Shown: piece after piece, positions 11,442 to 22,682 of the stretch
Numbering within the stretch: position 1 is the stretch's first letter
How the letters are laid out: each line of letters starts with the position of its first letter
NCBI GenBank assembly: GCA_028023455.1
Contig: JAQFVV010006722.1
Coordinates: forward strand, 188,001 to 252,000
Source of the DNA: Epiperipatus broadwayi
Lineage: Eukaryota; Onychophora; Udeonychophora; Euonychophora; Peripatidae
Direction: 5' to 3'
DNA length: 64,000 nt
Program-made: the position numbers and the translations under genes
The notes under the pieces: generated by a model
What the model saw: only the letters and a program-made list of their open reading frames with translations
Told to the model about the DNA's origin: nothing
The model's database searches: none

Positions 11442-12215
11442 TTGAAAAAGAGTGTAACGCGCGATGAACCATGTATAAATTATTCAATGATCATAAAGCC
11501 TTTTGAAATCAGAGGCTTCATACATCCACATTCTAACGTGCCTAACTCTCACAAAGTAGCAGGACTACAAGCATTCCTACACAGAAACATGCAGCTGTGC
11601 AAGTTTGAGGCAGATCGAAAGAACAACATACATCTCTATACCAAAGATCTACTACAGGCAGGCTATAAACTCCATATTATCAACAACAAAATCAAACAGT
11701 TTCATACAAAAATCACCATTAATAAAAACAACATTAAACTTCCATATATCACTCTTCCACACATACCTAAAATCTCCCACCAACTAATCAAGATTTTAGA
11801 CAATAAATTTAAAATCAGCTTTCATACACCCCCTTGCACTAACCGTCTCATCAATAACTCCAAGGACAAAATAGAACCTTCTCAGACCCCTCATGTCGTT
11901 TACAGCATAACTTGCCCACAACCCGGTTGCCGTGCCATTTATTTTGGAGAAACCAAGGCAGGCACAATCATCCGGACAGCACAACACAGATACACATATA
12001 ATAGAGCTATGAAAAATAATGATAACTCATCAACATTTCTGGAACACTCCAAGAAGACTGGACATTTATTTGAACCTTCCCACCCTAAAATAGTCTGTAT
12101 CGAGAAAAACGACATTAAGCGGAAGATCAGAGAAGCGTACTACATCAATAACAATAACAACTCTATCAACAGACATGACACCTGCTTCGACATCTCTAAA
12201 CGCTGGACTATTTAG
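11442..12215 (+). CDS. Penelope-like element C-terminal region with GIY-YIG endonuclease
   Basis: An open frame of 257 codons matches the PLE segment after the reverse transcriptase. It has SNVPNSHKVAGL near residue 31, a GYKLHII region near 74, and KDKIEP before the nuclease. The GIY-YIG domain spans about residues 152-240: VVYSITCP (the GIY strand), AIYFGETKAG (the YIG strand, with Phe for Ile), the arginine in IIRTAQHR, and the glutamate in KRKIREAYYI. Paired cysteines (158, 163) and histidines (202, 208) match the CCHH feature of endonuclease-bearing PLEs. There is no RT immediately upstream, so this is a 5'-truncated copy and the ATG is not meaningful. Codons are richer in G+C than the surroundings and uninterrupted, suggesting a young insertion. 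The domain would nick target DNA for priming. Confidence 0.85.
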   Translation: MKKSVTRDEPCINYSMIIKPFEIRGFIHPHSNVPNSHKVAGLQAFLHRNMQLCKFEADRKNNIHLYTKDLLQAGYKLHIINNKIKQFHTKITINKNNIKLPYITLPHIPKISHQLIKILDNKFKISFHTPPCTNRLINNSKDKIEPSQTPHVVYSITCPQPGCRAIYFGETKAGTIIRTAQHRYTYNRAMKNNDNSSTFLEHSKKTGHLFEPSHPKIVCIEKNDIKRKIREAYYINNNNNSINRHDTCFDISKRWTI

Positions 12216-12345
12216 TCCATTTGCATACGCTTTGCATACCACTTCTCCCGCTCCATTTTTTTTACATTTCGCAGCTCACAGCACTGCTATGAATATGAGG
12301 TAAAGGACCTCGAAAGCGCTTAGCGTATATTAATTCCTGTGTATT
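12216..12345 (+). other. PLE 3' tail with conserved stem-loop
   Basis: After the stop codon the sequence reads CTATGAATATGAGG, a short loop, then GACCTCGAAAGCGCTTAGC. The GAGGT and ACCTC arms pair. A similar segment (CTATGAATATAAGAG, then CTCTCGAAAGGTTAGC) lies after the second PLE endonuclease end at 44158-44205, so it is a real part of the element. The GAAA after a hairpin recalls hammerhead motifs reported in PLEs, but no CTGANGA box is visible before the hairpin. Confidence 0.55.
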
Positions 12346-15300
12346 ATTATAGCTTCACATTCAAGCGTGACATACGCTTAATTGGTTTATAAATTGTGAT
12401 ATCACTAAAAATGTATATTGGGTGATATATATATTGTAATCATTTACAATTTATCCATACAAAAAATCAATTCATGCAACATTCAAATGTTCAAATGGAA
12501 GATCAAACATAATTGTTTATTCAATTAAATTAAGAGAGCTATTTTTTATTCAGCTGAGAATTGATAATGTCAAGGAAATTTTAACTCTGTTCCAGCCACT
12601 CTACCACAGTCCTAAATGACACAGGATAATTAATGATATATATGCATGTGCACAAAAATCATAATGATATAAGAAACTTTATTATATTACATACAAATTT
12701 CAACATTACAATATATTAAAATTGATAGTACAGTATAATGCTAAATATAGTATGTATCAGTCTCAAATATTAATGATTTTGAAGTTTTATTTTAAGCAAA
12801 TGAAATATGAGTAAAATTCCTTGATAATTGAGAACATTGTATGCAAAGAAATAAATTTTGTAATGCGTATTCCAGTTTTCTTGTATGTTCATAACATGCA
12901 GGGAATATTATTAACTACCACAAATCTTGGTACTACACATATGCATGATCACAGTTGGTATTTTTCTATAGATACATATAAATCTGTCTGTACATGTCTC
13001 TACAGAACAGAATTATTTCCAACAATCCCTCATAAAAGAGCAGTGAAGGAGAATTCTGGTATAAATTTCAGTGAAACAAAGATATACAGTGTAGCTTTAA
13101 ATGTGAGATATGAGAATAAAGCATATGTTAAAAGGATGTCAAGCAATGGCAAGTTGTTATTGATGATGATCAAGTGTTATTGCTAGATTGTAGACTTCTA
13201 CTGCATAGTGAAACGGCTTACATTTGAACAAAAAGCTTAAAAATAAATTCATAGATACAAATTATGATTAAGTAATCTGTTGTCAAGTAATAAATGATAA
13301 TTAAGATAACCAGTTAAATGCTAGCGCTTATGTTTTATTGTATTCAAAAGATTGCGTAATAGCGGTAAAATACTAAAATAACCTTTAACCTATTTTCAGT
13401 TGTTTTAGAATTTTTAAAGAATATATTGCAAAAAAAACTTTTCATGTTGTATTGTATGACCCTTAAACCTTCATCAGCAAAAAGAGAAAAAACTACTGAT
13501 AAGATCTCAGATTTAAAAATAAATTTAAGTTTTTTAAAAGTTAAAAAAATAAAAGCTTTTTTCTTTCCTCGTTTTTTTTTTTTTTTAAAAAAGACAATTA
13601 ATTCCATTTCTATTATTTTAAATCTGTCATCATTTATTCATGTGAATTTGCTCTAAGAGATAAATGAAGAAAATTGACAAAAAAAGAGAGCTTTGTTTGA
13701 AAATTCATAAACAGAAATGCAAAAAGTTATTTTGAATTATTACTTTTCTTTTAAAACATGGCAGAATTTGGAATACAGATACAATATCATTAATCCAAAT
13801 AAAAATGTCTTATACAAACAAAATTTCATTAATGATTTTTAATCTTTCACAATAAATAAATTAGGTTATACATACATTTACAAACAATAAAAAAAGCATT
13901 GTATAACTATTTATATATTAATAAACCTAATTGTAGTTTGCTACCTACTCTGTTTTTCTATCCTAGCATCAGAGTTTGGATTTGTATTGAGACAATAAAA
14001 GATCTTGAAAGTGGCGCTCAGTATCAAAAGATTCTGCACACACACATATATAATCAACAAACATCCCGTAAGAAATATTATTATAATGACACTAATCCTG
14101 TTAGGAAAGAGTTTATGTATAAATATTTATACAATGAGCAAAAGATATCAAAGTGTACAGTAAACATATCTTACCATAATCATAAACCAAGAATAGATAG
14201 AATGTCAGGCAGATGAGCATTTCCAACTACCATAACTTTTTTTCTCAAAAAGCCAAATTAAAGTTAAACTAGCTAGTTCTTCAATTATGGATAAATAAAT
14301 AAGTATATAGTTATTTTTAATTAAAGGGTAAAACAAGAATAATAAATTTACCAATTCATGACTTAATTAATTAGCATTGGCAAATCCAATAGATAACCTC
14401 TTTTTCTCCTCTGTCTTCCTAAGAGTGAAATTTGTTTATCTTTTACAATAATCAATGACTAGCTGTTTGTAACAATAATAAAATTGTATGATTTGGTTTT
14501 TTGCAAACACAAACATGCGTAGATTTCATAAAAAAAGTGATTAGTAAAATTTTCTTGTTATGCCTATGATCTGAGATTTGAATATCAGGGTTAAGATGCA
14601 ATCTTTAAGTAACTGATAAATTCTCAAATAAATTCAGCCAGCTAGATTTACTCAGCTCATCTAGCCATTTAACATTAATCAGCAAAAGGCAAGCAGCTAT
14701 TTTCAGAGAGAGAAAAGTTAAGTAAAGAAACATCCAATTTTCTTAATAATCTGTAGTGAGCATTATGTATTTGTTTGTACGAGGTCTCTTCCCCAGACTG
14801 TTTTACATTCATGCTAAAATAGTAGCAAATGCATTTGCAATGCAAGATGTGAGTTTAAATCTGAATCAAGTAAACTTAACAATTTTTTTCAACAGGCATG
14901 GATTTTTTCTTCTCTATAGACAAATCTTATCAAGATAAACTATTCACTATCATTAGATAAATGGGTGTTGTTTTATTATTTATTAGAAAATAAAACAAAA
15001 ATGAAAAACTGCTCTCACTTTTGCTACCAGACAATTAGCAAACCAAATGAGTACAAGAAAGACTTTGGTTTGCTCTGAAGGTACACTATTTAAAAACTAG
15101 TTTGTGGGTGTGTATATATACTGTATAATATCTATTATTATTTTAATATAAAAGTAATAATTTTACTTTATTAATAACATTTGCTTAAATCAAAATTACT
15201 TTTTAATTTTATACTATAGTATACATCTTGAATATAAAAAGGCTTTATTAATTTAAATGTGGATTTTTAAACATCACATACCATTAAAATTTGAGATGTG

Positions 15301-15680
15301 CTTCTAAATATAAATGCTAAATTAAAAATCTGGTAAATAAGAAAAATTTAACACTAATGCTAATCAAACATATTTCTGTGCTCCCTAATTGAAACATGTT
15401 AGATTGCCTAGAAACAAGTTTTATATAATGTGCATTAAATTAAGATTTTATGCGGGAATTATTCAAAAATATAAACTTATTACAATTTTAAAATCTAAAA
15501 AATATTATGACTACCATATTTATGAACCTACACGCTTAGACACCAAGTAAAACAAAAAATAAATTACATTCCATTATATATATGTATATGACGATAAACT
15601 ATATATATATGTGTGTAAAGATGACTTAAGATTTAAATATATTTTGATGTAGTATAAAATAGAAGTAAATATGATGTAAG
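12346..15680. other. AT-rich stretch, no supported gene
   Basis: Reading frames at 12821-13186 and 13899-14216 are the longest but show no recognisable domain, no codon bias and no neighbouring signals, so I do not call genes. A B-box-like segment occurs near 14850-14865. The remainder is A/T tracts. Confidence 0.45.
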
Positions 15681-15681
15681 C

Positions 15682-15776
15682 TTTTTTTTTATATGTCAAA
15701 ACGTTAACCGAGAAGCGAACCCGAGCCAGCTGCTTGGAAGGCAGCTATGCTAACCGCTATGCCACCAACGCTTGAC
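15682..15776 (-). mobile_element. tRNA-derived SINE copy 3 (Gly-TCC-like head, best preserved)
   Basis: The minus strand gives the clearest cloverleaf of the family: acceptor GCGTTGG, D arm with GCATAGCGGTTAGCAT, anticodon arm GCTGC-loop-GCAGC with CTTCCAA (TCC), and T arm CGGGTTCGCTTCTCG. The 3' acceptor strand is imperfect (GTTAACG). It ends TTTGACATAT plus an A-run. Possible target-site duplications are TATGATGTAA (before the A-run side) and TACGATGTAA (after the head). A pseudo-tRNA SINE is more likely than a functional tRNA gene, given the tail and relatives. Confidence 0.8.
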
Positions 15777-16670
15777 AATACGATGTAAATTTGACGGTCG
15801 ATAGTTATGAAATAAAAGACTATTTGCACTCTTAAGATGAAATCAACTTAAAGTTTGTATGTTAGAAGAGTTTCAATTTTGGCCATAAAAAATTGATATT
15901 GAAACCGGAAACTGAAAGCTTTAAATTAAAGTTATATTAAACTTTAATGCTTAGTAGTATCGATTATTATAATTTGATTTACAAATGTCAAATTTTCTGC
16001 ACGCACAACTTTGTCTAATCACTTCATATAAATACATTAATGGTTATTATTAATCATTTACTAAATTAAAGATTATCTCCAAGCGAAATATAAACTTTAA
16101 ATTTCAATTAAAATACTAATCATTTAACAAAGTCAGTCGTAGAAACATCAGAGATAAATGGACAATATTAATAAAATGTTGACAGCTAAACTCATTAATA
16201 TTTAATTTACACATGTGGGGAAAAAATAAAACTTTATTTAGTAAAAAGTATCAATTATTTATAGAGAAGAAAATACTTTGATAAAATATGATCATTAAAA
16301 AAAACTAAAATCAAAATAATTTGTCAGGATAAGAATCGTAGTTAAGATTCGTTGAGAAGGATTATCATACAAGAAAAGTAGTATAAAATAAATCCAGAAT
16401 GAAGATTGATATTAACATTTTTTAAATATTTGTAATTTAATAAAAGCTGAGTAAATAAGATTACCAAATATATTGATTTTGTTACAACTAAGCCAACGTA
16501 ATTATAAAGTTAGCTCTCAGAAAACTTACAATGTTTGATTACCTAAGCAGGAAATGTTTTAATCAATTTTAATATTTAGTACTTTACTAATTGCAAAAGT
16601 GATTCCAGTCTGCAGTTCAATTATTGTGTGTGTATTATAGACCATATTAGTATTTTATATTGATTTTTTC
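15777..16670. other. AT-rich stretch, no supported gene
   Basis: No gene, RNA or repeat was recognised. Confidence 0.4.
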
Positions 16671-16674
16671 CTTC

Positions 16675-16719
16675 ATTTGCATTTGCAATTCAAATTTGCA
16701 TACATGTGTTCATTTGCAT
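16675..16719. promoter_or_regulatory. Cluster of octamer-like ATTTGCAT sites
   Basis: Three exact ATTTGCAT octamers lie at 16675-16682, 16694-16701 and 16712-16719, with an extra ATTTGCAA overlapping the first. ATTTGCAT is the classical POU-homeodomain (Oct) site. Regular spacing of about 18-19 bp is visible. No promoter or gene was recognised nearby, and in AT-rich DNA chance clustering is possible, so a regulatory role is only a suggestion. Confidence 0.3.
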
Positions 16720-19700
16720 AATGAACCAGTTTTTTTTCTTCTTTATAACCTAAAGTTGAGTGCACTTTCAGTGAAGTTCATCATAATCATAGTTCTCTTA
16801 AATTAACTATTGTTGCTACTTTATTTATACTGGAATTATGCATGCATTTTTATTTAAATTAGTCCATTTAAATATTCCATCTGTTAGATAATTGGATGCT
16901 GTTTTCTCTTTTGTTTATTACATTTCTAAGGTTGTCAATAAGCCACATTCCCTTGCTGTTTTTTTTTTCTGTCAGCATGCTTGCTCCTACACACTAGATT
17001 GATTGTCTGTGGATGAAAATTATAATAAAATTGTTTTGCACAGTTTGAAAAAACAGACTTATATTTCAGATTGTTTTAAGTAATTACACAGTTAAGCATG
17101 CATTTACTTTGTCAATAATTGGAACTTATTATGTTATATCTTTCTTAGTAAAAATTCAGATAAAAAACAAGACATACAATAAGTTTAGAAAACTCTTCAA
17201 ATGGAACACATCATTTAAATTAATTAAGGTTTATTAAGTTTAAAAGATTTTAAAAAAACTCTTTTTTTTATTTTACATCCAAGTATTATTAAACAAATAT
17301 GAAAATAATTGCTAAACAAGACAGTTTTATTTTCCAATATAAATATCATGTGATCAATCTAATAATTTATAAATCTTTTTCTTCCCTCAATGCACAATTA
17401 CTTTAAGAGACTCTAGACGACAACAATGAACATGAAAAGTACTACAGAAATTAGTTTAATTAACATTAGAAGGCAACAATGGGCATGAAAACATTTTAAA
17501 CAAAATGAGAATCTTTGAGTATATTGCATTATATTTCACCAAAATTTAACTGAACACCTTTTGCTTAAATAATCAGGACATTACTATTAAACCAATAATT
17601 CAAAATTAAATGTACAAAAATATTCTTTCTCAGAATAAAAATATACTCAATATAAATTTTAATCAGTGAAAAATATACTTTTTACCATCTAATAGTGCAT
17701 TATATATTATTTATGAAAAATCACATGCGTATTTGTGAGAATCCATTATAATGAAACCACTCAAAAGCATGTGTGAACCTTATAAAAGGGCCTTTGTAGT
17801 TTAGCACTGTATCAGAGGACAGATAGAGATACATATTCTAAAATCAATTCTCACCTAAAACTTGGATCCAACTGAATGGAATTGTTAAGTATTTCCCATT
17901 TCTTTTATGATTGGATATCACATGATCTCTCAAGTAAATTGTTATTATTATTACTACTATTACTTACAGAAGTGTTTTTAAATAGCATTAAAGTTTATAA
18001 AATAGTATGCTGATAAAAAAATGTATTTGAATTGACAACAAAATTATATTAAAAGTTTTAAATGCAATTTTATAGTACAATAAACATTTTTTTAAAAAAA
18101 ACAATGCAGTAAATTATCTTTTTGGAAATAAAAACTTTATGAATTAAACAAATTTCTAACTATCAAGACAAAACTTTAAGAATTGATATGAGCTAGTTCA
18201 GTATGAGTGAAGAAAATGATGAATTTTAAAATGTTTTAGGTCTGTAAACTGCACGAATAAAGAATTCATCAGAAAATCTGGCATACTATTATCCACTGAC
18301 AATTCTATATATTAAATATATTAGCGTATATATGTTTTGTCATTGAAATTTGTCATTATCATTATGAAATATCTTGACATAGATGAGAAGTTACAATTCT
18401 CCAGATGCCCTTACATTAATTTCATATTAGAGAAATAGAACTAGTCCTTCATAATATTTTACCATTAAAATTATTAATATTATTATGTCAAATTTTATAC
18501 TATTGTTTCTAACTTGCTGCAGGTCTATACTTTTTGCTATTGCCTCCAAAAATTTAGAAACTTAAGTTTATATTAAATGTTGAGCACTAAAATTTACATC
18601 AACTTACCAAATAGAATAAAAAAACAGCTATCAATTGTATTTGTGTCTACAACTATTAGTTAAAATTTATATAGTTAAATAGTAAATATATGTTGAGAAC
18701 AAATGCATCTTGTAATATCATAACCAATGTTTTACAAAAAATCTGGAACACTGGATACTAATTTATTAAAAATTGGTAGAAAGCAATAAAACTACTTTTG
18801 ATGATGATTGTGTATTATTTTAAAAGCTTGTCAGGTTTAATATAGTAATAGAATAGCAAATTTTGGAATTCAATATCCAGGGATTCTAAGCCAGTTTATT
18901 TTATGGTGATTGAATGATTTATAAATTATTTGATATTTATTTTATTACTTGATTACTACCTTATTATATATGCGATAAGAGACTTTTACCATTTATAAAT
19001 CTGCATGGTAATAAATAACTTATTATAAGAAGAAAAAGAAGCAGCAGAAGAAAACCTTTCAATTCAAAGCCATTGGATATACATATATAAAAGGTAACCA
19101 TAGATGTATGGTGGAGAATGTTCCTATTTTAAATCTTTTATTCAATTCTTATCATTAATAGCCAACAGAAAATACAAACTATTTACTAAGCAATCCAATA
19201 AAATGTTAACTGTTATGTAAAAAGAAATTTAACTTGCAATATCTAGAAATATATATATACAATTTAAGAGAATATATAGAAAAAAATCTAAAGCATTTTG
19301 GTATTGTGGAAATTAAAAATTTCACAAAAATTATATAATGAAAAATTTTATCTGTGGTAAAAAAATTTAATGCTGAATTGAGACATTATAGAGAGTATTT
19401 ATTTAATAAATGCATTGTGTGGATTCTTATTACATGTTGAAATGTATGCTATTCATTTCAATATGAAAAACTCTTACACAACATTTATCATAGGTGATAT
19501 TTATCTAAGTATGTGTATATAACCCCAAGTTAATTGAAAGCAAACGGAAAGTTAGGAAAAACTGCCACTCTACCAATTAAGGGTTAACCTGTGAATTAAA
19601 TTGATTATATTACATCATACAAAATCCAGACAAAAATATGATTGAATGTTAATATTTTTTTATTAGTTACAAATAACTATAATAGGTAAAGACTATTTTG

Positions 19701-20898
19701 AAAAATTAGATATACTATAATAGGTAGAAGTGTGATATCTTATGCTTAAATTGAACAATATATTCTTAATACCTGATAGAAAATTTCTAAATTAACTTGT
19801 GTAATTTGCATTAGAATTTTCTTTACTTTTCTTTTTTAAATAAAAGCCACCAAGATCCTTGCGACCCCAAAACTAACTCTAAAATAACAAACAGATGTGA
19901 AGATATCTATATAATTCACTTTAGAATTATTTACACAATGCAAAGACAATGATCACTTTTAAAGTTTACTTACTGTATATGTTTTATGATGATTACTAGT
20001 TCATTGGTGGACAATGAACTCAAGGTACCTAATGACCCAGAGCATTGATGATGATTAGCATTATATTTTGATATATAATTAGTTTTATAGATATTTTAAC
20101 ACTTAAGTATTATATGCAGCAGAAATATTGATAATGGCTCTTTTACAGTATTATGCTTTATTGGCATTGACTAGGTAAGGTTTAGCTTAAAATTTTATAG
20201 TATGTATTTTTAAATTCCACTCATAAATGTTCACTGTTACATTCTGAATAATGAATATTGCTGGAAATGCTATTTTTATAGCTTACATTTGACCATTATC
20301 AATTATAATTATCCAGTTTTCTGAGTCATTAATTGTTCATCTAAAGTCCACTTTGTTTTGTAAATCTTTTGATGATCTTGATCTTTTTGAAAAAGATGTG
20401 CCAGATGCTGATGGCTAAGGATCTCTGGAGATAAAGTTTATAATGGCTGGGTGGTGTGCTTCTTGGATTTTATTTTCATATGGGGTGTTGTGATTTTATG
20501 ATTTTAGAAAATTTTGATGTACTTACAATGGTTTGAGCTCTCTTTATTTTTAAAATGGTAGCAACAGTAGACATTGCTAAACTCATAGAAGAACAGATAT
20601 CATAATTTCTTTGTTCTCTATTCAGTCATTATAAAATATTCATTTTGGTTTTCAAATTCAGAGATTTTTTGTGCTCATATTAATTGCTGCCATGATTCTA
20701 CATGAAAATGTATGTAAATGTCTACTTTTAAATTGAATCATTAGAACAAAATGCATCTTTTCACTGTCTAAAAATACAGCAAAATGGACAAGAGAGGGAA
20801 AATAAACTTGCAGTTAACAATTTTTTGGTGTTCTTCCATGTAAATGTTTCTTATTGTGGTGGGAAAAAATCCATACTGAAGTTTTATCTTTTTTAAAT
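16720..20898. other. AT-rich stretch, no supported gene
   Basis: There are long A/T tracts and spurious short frames. A short direct repeat built around CAACAATG and CATGAAAA occurs near 17420 and 17472. I see no transposon coding remnant and no RNA gene. Confidence 0.4.
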
Positions 20899-20910
20899 TT
20901 GTACTACTAG

Positions 20911-21014
20911 TCAAGCATTGGTGGTCAAGAAGTCAGTGACAGCTGCTTTACAAGCAGTTGTCCTGGGTTAGCGGGTTTACTTCCCGGCTGATGCTATGAC
21001 ACATGAGAAAAAAA
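20911..21014 (+). mobile_element. tRNA-derived SINE copy 4 (TAC anticodon loop)
   Basis: This starts TCAAGCATTGGTGGTCAAG and has an anticodon arm GCTGC-loop-GCAGT with loop TTTACAA (anticodon TAC), a T-arm region and the tail GATGCTATGACACATGAG plus an A-run. A perfect 11-bp target-site duplication TTGTACTACTA lies at 20899-20909 and 21016-21026. It differs from the Gly-like copies in anticodon loop and D arm. Confidence 0.85.
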
Positions 21015-21026
21015 ATTGTACTACTA

Positions 21027-22229
21027 TATTACTTACATGAAATTATTTAGATTTTTTTTAAAAAAAGTTTAATAAAAACTCATTTAATTGACTATAAAGA
21101 TTTGCTTATTTATCTTTGGTGTAAGAGTAGCAAAATTAACATCCAGTACATTATCAAAACTTAACCACAATTATTTAAAAAAAAAAACTCTTGACATATT
21201 AAAAAAGAAAATAATGTAGTTAATGAATTATGTGTTTGCATATTGTAATTAATACTTAAGGCATTTTTCCAATACATGCAATGTTGATCTAAAGGAACAG
21301 CACTTTGATAAACAGTACTTTATATCAAATACACGAGGTATAGCATTATTTTCCCCATGCAATGTCACATTTTATTTTCTTTGAAATAAATTGCAATACT
21401 TGTGAAGGCAGAGATGAATTATTTAAATAAATATTAAATGTATGAATCTTTTTCACTATATTGTATTGAATCTTTTTCATACAAAATTTATTTTTAGTTT
21501 TATGGTGAATGGAATTTTTTTCTTTCTATATTTTTTATACATTTGCCATAACATTCACTATTCCAAAACAATATATAAGATCTTTTAAAATTGAGAAAAT
21601 ATATTAAGTCCTATTTTCAATTTTAGATTTATTATAAAAATGGAGTAACTCCTTCAGAGCATGCAGTTTAAAATCTCTATGAACTCTCCTGTGAGGATCA
21701 ACTTTAAAAGCATAAGTGTAGACTTATGCTTAGGGTTTATTTTCTATAGAAAACAGTCTTTCTTCACCATGTTTAAATCAGGGATTCAATCTATTGGTAT
21801 CTGAATTATAATTTATCAATTGTATAAATTTACTAAATTTATCACAGGAGAGAGATGCAATCTCATTTTTAAGCACCTGCAATTAAATACAAAGTGAATT
21901 TAGAATTTACTGTAATATAAAGTGTTACTTATATTGCACACCCATCTGATAATTTTTGCATAATTTATAAAATCTTTTTTTTTTTTCAAAATAATAATTA
22001 CGATAACTAAATTATAATACAATGTCCATCATTTTTACTGCAAGCAAAGTACCGTTAACAAAAATTTTAATCCACAAAAATGAGTAAATATAGTGTACAG
22101 TTTTTAAACTAATGTACACGTTTTAAAATTTAATATTGTAATAATATATTTGATTGTGTCATTAAAACATGATTTTGATTACTTATTATATAGAATAAAA
22201 CATTGGAGGGTGGGAGTTACAATTATTAA
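21027..22229. other. AT-rich stretch, no supported gene
   Basis: No gene or RNA was seen. A short hairpin near 21707-21732 (AAGCATAAGTG paired with a downstream CTTATGCTTA) is the only structure noticed. Confidence 0.35.
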
Positions 22230-22682
22230 TAATTGGTAATAATTGAAAGTTTGCTGGTCTTTCACATGTGCAATTGTCTCTCAAACAGCCAATCAGATTT
22301 TTAAACAGCTATCTTAAGAATGACAGGCTTCAATACATGACAGAGATTTTGATAAGAAAAGGATTATACCAACCTTTTCTCAACTTAACTTTATATATAT
22401 ATATATAAGCCAGTCTTAAGCATCTTGGCCTGAAAGCTTGAATATATAAACATATACACTTATCATTCATTGTGTTATTAATTTAAGATATTACAGCGCG
22501 AAATCTCAGATTTACTACACTGCAATTTTTTAGATGTTAATATAATTTATCAACAATGTATGTAAATAATATTTGTCTAAATCACATGTTGTTAATAAAT
22601 TGATAATAATTGAAAGTTTGCTAGTCTTTCACATGCATGATTGTCTCTGAGACAGCCAACCAGATTTTTAAACAGCTGTTTA
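22225..22682 (+). repeat. Direct repeat of about 85 bp, two copies
   Basis: Copies at about 22230-22315 and 22602-22680 share AATAATTGAAAGTTTGCT, GTCTTTCACATG, ATTGTCTCT, ACAGCCAA and AGATTTTTAAACAGCT, with scattered substitutions. The spacing is about 370 bp. There is no coding content. It may be two fragments of one dispersed repeat or a local duplication. Confidence 0.65.

Noticed and set aside
12821-13186. 121-codon open frame
   Set aside because: No recognisable motif, no codon bias and no supporting neighbour. In strongly AT-rich DNA it is still within what chance could give, and I cannot support a gene.
13899-14216. 105-codon open frame
   Set aside because: No motif, low-complexity lysine/asparagine/tyrosine content and no context.
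15682-15776. Functional tRNA-Gly(TCC) gene
   Set aside because: The acceptor stem is imperfect and it carries the SINE tail and A-run found in seven other copies, so a SINE is a better explanation.
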